A stretch of DNA of 64,000 nucleotides from contig JADJEQ010000017.1 of the NCBI GenBank assembly GCA_016709025.1, positions 1 to 64,000 on the forward strand, given 5' to 3'. This DNA comes from Bacteroidales bacterium. GTDB taxonomy: Bacteria; Bacteroidota; Bacteroidia; Bacteroidales; Lentimicrobiaceae. Of this stretch, positions 57,478 to 64,000 are shown one piece after another (within the stretch, counting starts at the first letter, position 1; each line of letters starts with the position of its first letter). The notes under the pieces are model-generated. The model saw only the letters and a program-made list of their open reading frames with translations, was not told the origin of the DNA and ran no database searches. The translations under genes were made by a program, and so were the position numbers.

Positions 57478-57850
57478 ATTCGTCACTCGTAATTCGTAAT
57501 TACCTAAATTTCATTCCACTAACAAAAGAAACAATTGAATTATCGGAATCACAATGCCGAACTTTGAAAACCAATTCCTATTCGTCATTCGTCACTCGTA
57601 TTTCGTCATTAACAATTTACCTTTATACCTGAAAAACAAACAATTGAATTACCGGAATCACAATGTCGAATTTTGAAAACCATTCCCAATTCGTCACTCG
57701 TCACTCGTATTTCGTCATTAACAAAATACCTTTATACCTGAAAAACAAACAATTGAATTACCGGAATCACAATGTCAAATTTTGAAAACCAATTCCAATT
57801 CGTCTTTCGTCATTCGTCATTCGTCATTCGTAATTCGTAATTAATCTCAT
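57478..57850. repeat. Three 109-bp direct repeats with embedded heptamer arrays
   Basis: Units start at 57533, 57642 and 57751, exactly 109 bp apart. Each begins AATTGAATTACCGGAATCAC, continues with ATGTCGAATTTTGAAAACC and then a TCATTCG/TCACTCG array. The first two end with ACCTTTATACCTGAAAAAC. The third runs to the start of ssnA. Each unit contains an ATG with a short frame that reads into the array; I do not call these genes. Confidence 0.9.
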
Positions 57851-57853
57851 CCT

Positions 57854-59122
57854 ATGGCAATACTGTTAGTTAACGGCGTCTTTATCAATTCCGAAACCCT
57901 GGAATTTATCAAAACCCACATTCTGGTTAACGAAGGCCATGGTGGTGAAATTGAGTTCCTGAGCCAAATTCCATCAGATCAAAAACATACTATTATTGAC
58001 TGCTCTGGTAAATACATCACACATTCCTTTGCCAACGGTCATCACCATGTGTATTCCGCTCTGGCAAGGGGGATGGGAGCGCCAAAAAAAAATCCGGAGA
58101 ACTTTGAAGAGATTCTGCAATACATCTGGTGGACACTCGACAAAGCCCTTGATCCCGGCATGATCCGCTCAAGCGCGCTTTTTACAGCCATGGCATGCGC
58201 CAAAAACGGTGTCACTTTTGCCATCGATCACCACGCCTCGCCATTTGCGGTAAAAGGTAGCCTTGAAACCATTGCACAGGCCTTCGATGAAGTGGGCGTC
58301 GGCCACCTGCTCTGTTATGAAATTTCTGACCGCGACGGCCTGGACATTGCCCGGAAAGGGCTGGAGGAAACCGGTGCTTACCTCTCAAAAAGGCAGGGGC
58401 TGGTTGGGCTCCATGCCTCATTTACGGTCGGGGATGAAACCCTGAAACAAGCCGTGGCATTGGCCCGGGAGACCAATTCAGGCATTCACATCCACGTGGC
58501 AGAAGATGTATCGGATGAAGCACATTGCCAGAAAACTTATAACCAGCGGGTGGTCAACCGGTTGGCCAACGCCGGGGCACTTGAGTTCCCGAAAACCATT
58601 CTTGGACATTGTCTCCACCTTGATGAACAGGAACGCAGGCTTGTTGCCGGTTCTCCCGCCTGGGTAGTTCAGAATATGGAAAGCAATCTGAACAATTCCG
58701 TAGGGATTTTTAATTCCAGGGGACTGAGCGATCGGATTATGCTGGGCACCGATGGTATGCACAGCGATATGCTCCGGAGTGCAAAAGCCGCCTTTTTCTC
58801 AGGCCATCAATCCGATAACATCGACTATTCAGAGACCTACCGCAGGTTCAGAAATGTGCACAACTACCTGAATTACAACGATTTTAAAGGAGATGGCGAC
58901 AATAACCTTGTGGTACTGGATTACGACACCCCTACCCCATTCAACAGCAGCAACTTTTTGGGCCATTTCCTTTTCGGGATTGACTCAAGGCATGTGCAGC
59001 ACGTGATTTCAAACGGTAAACTGATCGTTGAAAATGGGAAAATCACCACTGTTGATGAAACCTTAATCCTGGAAGAAGCCCGAAAGCAAGCTCAGCGGCT
59101 ATGGGAAAAGATGAACAAGTAA
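57854..59122 (+). CDS. ssnA: SsnA-type amidohydrolase
   Basis: A 422-residue metal-dependent aminohydrolase of the guanine deaminase/chlorohydrolase type. Metal His residues are in NGHHHVYS (near residue 61), HIHVAED and LGHCLHL, and the metal Asp is in MLGTDGMHSDM. SsnA proteins are a fixed part of selenium-dependent molybdenum hydroxylase loci and probably deaminate or open a purine-derived ring. It lies in the same direction as ygfK and the dehydrogenase but is separated from them by repeats and a four-helix-bundle gene. Confidence 0.9.
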   Translation: MAILLVNGVFINSETLEFIKTHILVNEGHGGEIEFLSQIPSDQKHTIIDCSGKYITHSFANGHHHVYSALARGMGAPKKNPENFEEILQYIWWTLDKALDPGMIRSSALFTAMACAKNGVTFAIDHHASPFAVKGSLETIAQAFDEVGVGHLLCYEISDRDGLDIARKGLEETGAYLSKRQGLVGLHASFTVGDETLKQAVALARETNSGIHIHVAEDVSDEAHCQKTYNQRVVNRLANAGALEFPKTILGHCLHLDEQERRLVAGSPAWVVQNMESNLNNSVGIFNSRGLSDRIMLGTDGMHSDMLRSAKAAFFSGHQSDNIDYSETYRRFRNVHNYLNYNDFKGDGDNNLVVLDYDTPTPFNSSNFLGHFLFGIDSRHVQHVISNGKLIVENGKITTVDETLILEEARKQAQRLWEKMNK

Positions 59123-59187
59123 AAAGCCTGCCCGCCGCTTTTTAGGCGGGTAAAAAGTAGAAAGTAGTAAGTAAAAAGTTGAAAATC
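59119..59187. repeat. Hairpin flanked by GTAAAAAG repeats, then heptamer array
   Basis: GTAAAAAG occurs at 59119-59126 and at 59150-59157. Between them is a GC-rich block with a CCCGCC (59131-59136) and GGCGGG (59145-59150) stem. After it come AAGTAGA, AAGTAGT, AAGTAAA, AAGTTGA heptamers. It could also weakly terminate ssnA, but no T-run follows. Confidence 0.65.
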
Positions 59188-59313
59188 TGAAGCCTCGAGA
59201 GGCAATCAGACTGAATGATCTTGCCGGATCAACAGGGTGGTATGTCACAACGATGCTTTATACTAACTTTGCACGGCTTACCCGGCAAATAAATCCGGGA
59301 TCAGAATCTGATT

Positions 59314-59943
59314 ATGGATATTTCCCTCTTACAGTGGATTGGTTATACAGCTTCCATTATAATCGCCATTTCAATGACCATGAATTCCATCCTGAAGTTC
59401 AGGTGGATCAACCTGGCCGGGGCGGTCACTTTTTCAACCTATGGTTTTTTGATCGGTGCCTTACCTGTGGGATTTCTCAATGGATTTATAGCCTTTGTTG
59501 ATATCTATTACCTCTATACCCTCTATTCCAAAAAAGAGGTATTCGAGATCCTCGAAATAAAGGCCGATAACCGGTATCTGCAGCGGTTCCTTCAGTTTCA
59601 TGACAAAGACATTCAGAAATTCTTCCCGGGGTTTACTTACAAACCTGAGATGAATACTGTTAGTTTCTTCATTCTGCGCGATATGGCCGTTGCCGGAATA
59701 TTCCTGGCACACCGTGAACAGGATCACTGCCTGGTTGTTGGCCTTGATTTTGTTTTGCCGGAATACCGCGATTTCAGGAATGGAAAATTCATTTACCTCA
59801 GGCTTCGTGACCGGTTTATCGGTGAAGGATTTAAGAAAGTGATTGCTGAGGGAAGAAGTGAAAAGTATGCAACCTACCTCAGGAAATTTGGTTTTACACC
59901 CAATCAGGAGGGGTTGTTTGAGAAGGAACTTGTTGAATCCTGA
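59314..59943 (+). CDS. YgjV-like membrane protein fused to an acetyltransferase-like domain
   Basis: A 209-residue protein. The first 80 residues hold three membrane helices and resemble the bacterial YgjV family (IGYTASIIIAISMTMNSILKFRWINL, GAVTFSTYGF). Residues about 95-209 look like a GNAT-type domain (FILRDMAVAGIFLAHRE, FVLPEYRDFRNGKFIYL, YATYLRKFGFTPN). The C-terminal part may bind acetyl-CoA. It has no known tie to purine breakdown and probably came in with the neighbouring toxin-antitoxin pair or by chance. Function unknown. Confidence 0.75.
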   Translation: MDISLLQWIGYTASIIIAISMTMNSILKFRWINLAGAVTFSTYGFLIGALPVGFLNGFIAFVDIYYLYTLYSKKEVFEILEIKADNRYLQRFLQFHDKDIQKFFPGFTYKPEMNTVSFFILRDMAVAGIFLAHREQDHCLVVGLDFVLPEYRDFRNGKFIYLRLRDRFIGEGFKKVIAEGRSEKYATYLRKFGFTPNQEGLFEKELVES

Positions 59944-60096
59944 TTATGGTATAGCCTCAATTCAATAATTCGGGAATTTCATCAGCTCATTCAAAAATTC
60001 AACAGGCCCCGGCCTTGTGTTGGGTTAAAAGAAATAGTTTTCGGAGAAGGCTCAACATTTAATTGTTAAATTTGTAACTAAGAAAACAAAAATAAC

Positions 60097-60315
60097 ATGG
60101 AGATTAAAATCCAATATCTGAATGATAAAGATGGCAATGTGAAGGCTGTTCAGATTCCGATTAAAGACTGGAAATGGTTGCAATCTAAGTTCAGGATCTT
60201 CTCAAAAGAGCTGGCACTAAAAAAAGATCTGGAGCAGGCTATTTCTGAAGTAACACAAATGCAGGACGGAACAATGAAAAAACAACCGCTCGATGAGTTC
60301 CTCGCAGAGCTTTAA
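60097..60315 (+). CDS. Antitoxin-like protein of a type II pair
   Basis: A 72-residue acidic-basic mixed protein without a clear DNA-binding motif (IPIKDWKWLQSKF, KDLEQAISEVTQM). Its end overlaps the start of the downstream RelE/ParE-like gene by 23 bp, the usual order antitoxin then toxin. No family was recognised with confidence; the call relies on size, overlap and partner. Confidence 0.7.
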   Translation: MEIKIQYLNDKDGNVKAVQIPIKDWKWLQSKFRIFSKELALKKDLEQAISEVTQMQDGTMKKQPLDEFLAEL

Positions 60316-60634
60316 CATCATTCCTACCGAAACATTCAAAAAACAGGCTAAAAAGCTTGTAAAGAAATACCCATCCCTTAAAAACGAGCTTTATGATCTT
60401 TCAGGATTCCTGAAGGATCATCCCACCAAAGGCATTCCCCTTGGTAACAATGTATTTAAGATCAGGATTGCCATAAAAAGTAAAAAAAGTGGTAAAAGCA
60501 GCGGTGCCAGGGTGATAACATATGTGATGACCCTGGAAAGAGAAATCTATTTGCTTACGATTTACGACAAATCGACCCTTGACAATATCAGCGACAAACA
60601 AATTGAATCAATTTTAAGGGAAATTCAAAAATAA
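60293..60634 (+). CDS. RelE/ParE-family toxin
   Basis: A 113-residue basic protein with the RelE/ParE fold pattern: FNIIPTETFKKQAKKLVKKYPSL, HPTKGIPLGNNVFKIRIAI, SGARVITYVMT and the final LLTIYDKS. It would act as an mRNA-cleaving or gyrase-targeting toxin; which one cannot be told. It overlaps its antitoxin gene and ends only 18 bp before hyuA, so the hydantoinase gene may be read from the toxin-antitoxin promoter. Confidence 0.82.
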   Translation: MSSSQSFNIIPTETFKKQAKKLVKKYPSLKNELYDLSGFLKDHPTKGIPLGNNVFKIRIAIKSKKSGKSSGARVITYVMTLEREIYLLTIYDKSTLDNISDKQIESILREIQK

Positions 60635-60652
60635 AGCTTCGTAACCAACCTG

Positions 60653-61972
60653 ATGGCACAACTTCTGATATTAAACGGGACCCCTATAACTTCTAAAACC
60701 ACTATAAAGGCTGACCTGCTGTTGGCCGATGGCAAAATAGCTGCCATTGGTGAAAACCTTAAAAATCAATATCCAGGGATCGAAATCACTGATGCAAAAG
60801 GGAAGCTGATTTTCCCGGGAGGAATCGATCCCCATGTCCATTTTGCGCTGCCCACCCCTGCAGGCCCTTCCTGCGATGATTTCCTCAGCGGAAGCCGGGC
60901 TGCGATGGCCGGAGGAACCACTTATTTTATGGATTTTGTAACGCCTTCAGTAAGACAATCCCTGAAAGAAGCCCTGTTGCTGCGGCAGGCCGAAGCCGGT
61001 AACAGCTTGCTCGAATGCGGCCTCCATATGGGCATCACCTGGTTTGATGAAACGATTCCTGCCCAGATGGAATGGTGTGTGAAGGAAGCTGGTATTAAAT
61101 CCTTTAAAGCATATCTGGCTTACAAAGGCAGCATCGGCATTGAATACAGCGAGCTTGAACAGGTGATGAAAACTGCTGCCTCCCTGAATGCACTGGTACT
61201 GGTGCATTGCGAAGAGGGCGATGCGATTCTCGAAAATCAACAGGAATTTCTGAAACAGGGCAAAACTGATCCACTTTATCACGCCCTGTCACGCCCTAAT
61301 GAAACTGAAGCTGAATCCGTCAAGAAAGTAATTGACCTTTGCCGGAAAACAGGATGCCATACATACATTGTTCATACTTCCACTGCTCAATCAATTGAAC
61401 ACATCAGACAAGCAAAAAAAGAAGGTCTGCCGGTCTATTGTGAAACCTGCCCACAGTACCTGCTGCTCGATGAAAGTGTTTATCAAAAGCCTGTTCATGA
61501 ATCATTAAAGTATGTCATCAGCCCGCCAATCCGAAGCAAAGCAGATCAGGAGGCTTTGTGGCTGGCCATTCAGGATGGCACCGTCGATGTAATCTCCACC
61601 GACCACTGCCCGTTCAACACCCTTGGCCAGAAAGACCAGGGCATGCATGATTTTACGAAAATTCCCAATGGCGCCGGAGGCGTGGAGCACCGCCTGAAAC
61701 TGATTTATTCCTATGGTGTGTTGACAGAAAAAATCAACCTGCAGCAGTTTGTCGCACTCACTTCAACCAATGCCGCAAAGATTTTCGGCCTTTTTCCCCG
61801 GAAAGGAGAAATCGTGGTTGGTTCCGATGCCGACCTGGTGATCTGGGATCCGGATTTCAGTTCCGTAATTTCCGTTGCTACTAATGTACAGACGTGTGAT
61901 GAGGATATTTTTGAGGGGATGACTATAAAGGGAAAAGCATGGAAAGTTCTGATAAAAGGCGAAATTTTGTAG
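60653..61972 (+). CDS. hyuA: Hydantoinase/dihydropyrimidinase
   Basis: A 439-residue cyclic amidohydrolase. Binuclear metal ligands are visible: HVHF (near residue 62), the carbamylated Lys region SFKAYLAYKG (near 150), VHCEEGD, HTSTAQ and STDHCP. It hydrolyses a cyclic amide (hydantoin or dihydropyrimidine ring). In the YgfK/SsnA-type loci this gene is standard and may open the five- or six-membered ring of a purine catabolite. It is downstream of the toxin-antitoxin pair. Confidence 0.92.
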   Translation: MAQLLILNGTPITSKTTIKADLLLADGKIAAIGENLKNQYPGIEITDAKGKLIFPGGIDPHVHFALPTPAGPSCDDFLSGSRAAMAGGTTYFMDFVTPSVRQSLKEALLLRQAEAGNSLLECGLHMGITWFDETIPAQMEWCVKEAGIKSFKAYLAYKGSIGIEYSELEQVMKTAASLNALVLVHCEEGDAILENQQEFLKQGKTDPLYHALSRPNETEAESVKKVIDLCRKTGCHTYIVHTSTAQSIEHIRQAKKEGLPVYCETCPQYLLLDESVYQKPVHESLKYVISPPIRSKADQEALWLAIQDGTVDVISTDHCPFNTLGQKDQGMHDFTKIPNGAGGVEHRLKLIYSYGVLTEKINLQQFVALTSTNAAKIFGLFPRKGEIVVGSDADLVIWDPDFSSVISVATNVQTCDEDIFEGMTIKGKAWKVLIKGEIL

Positions 61973-62060
61973 CAATCCTGTGCCATAGATTCAGAGGATT
62001 CGCGAATCGCGAATCCTTCTCCATCATATAGTCCGGGCAACCGAAAATACCAATAAAGTG

Positions 62061-62122
62061 AAATGTTGGTGCGCATCTGAAAGCCTGCCCGTCCCTGGAG
62101 GGTAAGATGCGCACCAACATTT
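62061..62122. repeat. 18-bp perfect inverted repeat between convergent genes
   Basis: AAATGTTGGTGCGCATCT (62061-62078) and its exact complement (62105-62122) flank a 26-bp loop with GCCTGCCC. A partial relative lies at about 8397-8426 (GTGCGCCTCAGAAGGTAAGATGCAC). It may act as a two-way terminator for hyuA and ygeW, although no T-run is present. Confidence 0.65.
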
Positions 62123-62145
62123 AAATCCGAATTCCACTCAGCAAT

Positions 62146-63333
62146 TTACATCACCCTTTTCTTCCCGGCTTTATAAAGACCTTCCAACACCTCCGCCGTA
62201 TTGCCGAATTTGTTGTTCAGAATCATTGCCGCAATAACATAAGGTTTGTAGCCGGCTTCCTTATAGGTTTCGATGCGGTACCGTTCAAATACGCTGGCAG
62301 CCACCTCGCCCTCTTTGCACGAAATATCCGAAATATCGGCCGGAAGGCAATGCATATACAATGCTTTCCCACCTTTGGTCAGTTTCATCTTCTCTTCGGT
62401 GCATTCCCAATCCTTAAACCGGGCGTTGTTCGCCAGGCACTCCTGCTCAAGCGATTTCAGGCCTTCCTTATCACTCTTCTTCAGGAGATCCGTGCGGCGC
62501 TGCATTACGGCAAAAGGGGCCCAGCTTTTCGGATAAACGATGTCGGCATTTTTAAAGGCTTCATCCATGCTGTTCACTACCCTGAACTTTCCTCCGGAGA
62601 CAGCAGCCTGTTTGCCGGCCATTTCAACAACTTCCGGAATCAGTGTATATCCTTCCGGATAAGCCAGGTCAACCTCCATCCCGAAACGGGTCATCAGTCC
62701 GATGATGCCCTGAGGCACAGAGAGCGGTTTTCCGTAACTCGGCGAATAGGCCCAGGTCATAGCGATTTTCTTTCCCTTCAGATTTTCAAGTCCCCCGTAG
62801 TAGTTTACCAGGTGCAGCAAATCGGCCATGGATTGGGTCGGATGATCGATGTCGCACTGAAGGTTGACGATACCGGGCCTTTGAGGCAAAACACCATGCC
62901 TGAAACCATCGTCCAGTGCATCACCTACTTCTTTCATATAGGTATTACCCTCCCCCAGGAACATATCGTCGCGGATGCCTATAATATCCGTTAGAAAACT
63001 GATCATATTGGCGGTTTCGCGCACAGTTTCGCCATGGGCAATCTGCGATTTGGTCTCGTCAAGGTCCTGTACTTCAAGTCCCAACAGATTACAGGCTGAT
63101 GCAAATGAAAAGCGGGTGCGGGTTGAATTATCTCTGAAATTGGAAATGGCCAGGCCTGAGTCGAACACCTTCGCGGAAATATTTTGGTCGCGCAGGTGTT
63201 TCAGGGCTTCCGCCACCAGCAGGGTTTGCCTCAGTTCGTCTTCGGTTTTATCCCAGGTTAGCAGGAAGTCCTTCGCAAAGAGTCCGGACTTTAATTTTTT
63301 AAGTTCTTCAATCAGTTGGTTGAACGATTTCAT
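62146..63333 (-). CDS. ygeW: Knotted carbamoyltransferase YgeW
   Basis: About 395 residues when started at the ATG at 63333. A start at 63369 lies in a repeat and is rejected. The carbamoyl-phosphate loop is FRDNSTRTRFSFA, the second motif is DHPTQSMADLLH, and the C-terminal ligand loop is MHCLPADIS. YgeW proteins are knotted transcarbamylases of unknown or oxamate-like substrate found in the selenium-molybdenum hydroxylase locus. It could yield carbamoyl phosphate and hence ATP from a purine product. It follows ygeY on the minus strand. Confidence 0.92.
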   Translation of the reverse strand: MKSFNQLIEELKKLKSGLFAKDFLLTWDKTEDELRQTLLVAEALKHLRDQNISAKVFDSGLAISNFRDNSTRTRFSFASACNLLGLEVQDLDETKSQIAHGETVRETANMISFLTDIIGIRDDMFLGEGNTYMKEVGDALDDGFRHGVLPQRPGIVNLQCDIDHPTQSMADLLHLVNYYGGLENLKGKKIAMTWAYSPSYGKPLSVPQGIIGLMTRFGMEVDLAYPEGYTLIPEVVEMAGKQAAVSGGKFRVVNSMDEAFKNADIVYPKSWAPFAVMQRRTDLLKKSDKEGLKSLEQECLANNARFKDWECTEEKMKLTKGGKALYMHCLPADISDISCKEGEVAASVFERYRIETYKEAGYKPYVIAAMILNNKFGNTAEVLEGLYKAGKKRVM

Positions 63334-63360
63334 AGTTGGGTTTTTGATGTTCTGACGTAT

Positions 63361-63389
63361 TTCACGCAAAGACGCTAAGACGCAAAGTT
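63361..63389. repeat. ACGCAAAG octamer repeat
   Basis: TTCACGCAAAGACGCTAAGACGCAAAG-type sequence: three 8-bp units ACGCAAAG, ACGCTAAG, ACGCAAAG. Related copies form the inverted pair at 63462-63590. Confidence 0.8.
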
Positions 63390-63461
63390 CTTCTTTTTGA
63401 TGTTTTAACTTGTTTCAAACAATGACATGCAGATCATAATTATTTTATGTTATAATAAATC

Positions 63462-63590
63462 TCACGCAATGACGCGAAGACGCAAAGATTATCAAATACA
63501 TGATATAATTTCTCAGACCTTGTTCGCCAATCCTCAAAAACCACAAATTTAAAAATTAAAAAGCCTTTGCGTCGTCGCGTCCTTGCGTGA
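63462..63590. repeat. Inverted pair of ACGCAAAG repeats
   Basis: The left arm (63462-63487) and the right arm (63565-63590) are 26 bp, complementary with two mismatches, 77 bp apart. They lie between ygeY and ygeW on the transcribed strand of both. The arrangement could form a long stem in the transcript. Confidence 0.75.
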
Positions 63591-63602
63591 TTCTTTAAAA
63601 GC

Positions 63603-64000
63603 TTAGATCAGATAAGCATATGCTGCATAAAATGCTGCCGCCACTTCCAGATCATCGATCCGCACTTTTTCGTTGGGAGCATGGGCCATCACTTCATTGC
63701 CCGGACCGAAGCCGATGATGGGTATTCCGTAATATCCGTTGATGGTTACCCCGTTGGTCGAGAAAGTCCATTTATCCACAATGGGATCTTTTCCAAATAG
63801 TCCGGTAAACGCATCTACTCCGGTGGTCACAGCCTTGTGATCTGCAGGAATTTTCCAGGTCGGGTAGTATTTCTCCATTCCATACTTTAATCCCGTGTAG
63901 GCAATTTCATCGTAATGAAGCACTTCCACCGATGCATCCATATTTTTTATGATCTCCTGAATTTCAGCTACGGCCGATTCCTTGGTCTCACCCCAGGTAA
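63603..64000 (-). CDS. ygeY: YgeY-type M20 peptidase/deacetylase, partial
   Basis: The C-terminal 131 or so residues of an M20-family protein, cut by the right edge of the window. AHAPNEKVRIDDLEVAAAFYAAYA with the metal-binding His is the typical YgeY/M20 ending, and STNGVTINGYYGIPIIGFGPG precedes it. The frame continues into the edge (TWGETKESAVAEIQEIIKN). YgeY is a standard member of the selenium-molybdenum hydroxylase locus and may hydrolyse an acyl amino acid made from the opened ring. It lies upstream of ygeW on the same strand. Confidence 0.85.
   Translation of the reverse strand, partial: TWGETKESAVAEIQEIIKNMDASVEVLHYDEIAYTGLKYGMEKYYPTWKIPADHKAVTTGVDAFTGLFGKDPIVDKWTFSTNGVTINGYYGIPIIGFGPGNEVMAHAPNEKVRIDDLEVAAAFYAAYAYLI

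Noticed and set aside
57478..57850. Possible CRISPR array
   Set aside because: The repeat unit is 109 bp with only three copies, and the intervening sequence is itself low-complexity; no unique spacers and no cas gene.
59253..59501. 82-codon plus-strand frame overlapping the YgjV-like gene
   Set aside because: Different frame from the gene with clear membrane helices; no features of its own.

Overview
The window looks like a chromosomal segment of a Bacteroidota bacterium, probably an anaerobe or facultative anaerobe of the Bacteroidales type. The order is an inference; the phylum is well supported. Evidence for the phylum: proteins with type IX secretion (Por) C-terminal domains, a gliding-motility-type C-terminal domain, a short primary sigma factor without region 1.1, and Bacteroidota promoters (TTG, about 19 bp, TAnnTTTG). 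No phage or transposase gene was seen.

Layout. 1-8 kb: two very large secreted type IX cargo proteins, a GH57-like protein and a nine-repeat SprB-like protein, with a MITE-like element between them. 8-14.4 kb: a complete minus-strand rRNA operon (16S, tRNA-Ile, tRNA-Ala, 23S, 5S) with two tandem promoters and a terminator. 14.6-22.3 kb: a small outer-membrane-barrel candidate, two overlapping GH29 fucosidase genes, a PepD-type dipeptidase, another type IX cargo protein and a nitroreductase. 22.3-27.4 kb: housekeeping genes rpe, rpoD, pnp and rpsO. 27.9-32.9 kb: a carotenoid operon (crtI, crtB, an unknown exported protein, idi, crtZ, lycopene cyclase). 32.8-37.2 kb: a MscS/YbdG channel, a GT39 glycosyltransferase, a SUI1-like protein and a lipid kinase. 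37.5-40 kb: a DUF2442 protein and two tandem paralogous lipoproteins. 40.6-43.6 kb: citrate lyase as a CitD-CitE fusion plus CitF. 44-46 kb: an orphan NtrC-type regulator and a small exported DUF4402-like protein with a decayed second copy.

47.5-64 kb holds a gene set known from selenium-dependent molybdenum hydroxylase loci and anaerobic purine/urate breakdown: ygfJ (mocA-like), ygfK, a selenium-type xanthine dehydrogenase, ssnA, a hydantoinase (hyuA), ygeW and ygeY (partial at the right edge). No ygeX is visible in the window. Two unusual fold-type II PLP enzymes sit between ygfK and the dehydrogenase. The inferred chain is hydroxylation of a purine at the molybdenum enzyme, reductive and hydrolytic ring opening (YgfK, SsnA, HyuA, YgeY), carbamoyl transfer (YgeW) and deamination of an amino acid product by the PLP enzymes. 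A four-helix-bundle protein, a YgjV-acetyltransferase-like protein and a toxin-antitoxin pair are inserted in the locus.

The most striking non-genic signal is a set of about fourteen intergenic low-complexity arrays. They differ completely in sequence (GCCAACT, ACGAATG, CCGAAAT, AGTAGTG, GGGCATG, CTTTGAG and others) yet nearly all share a 7-bp period. They occur even inside the rRNA spacer, and some are interrupted by GC-rich hairpins flanked by short direct repeats. Several other dispersed palindromic repeats are present. Coordinates of RNA ends and non-genic features are read by eye and may be off by a few bases.
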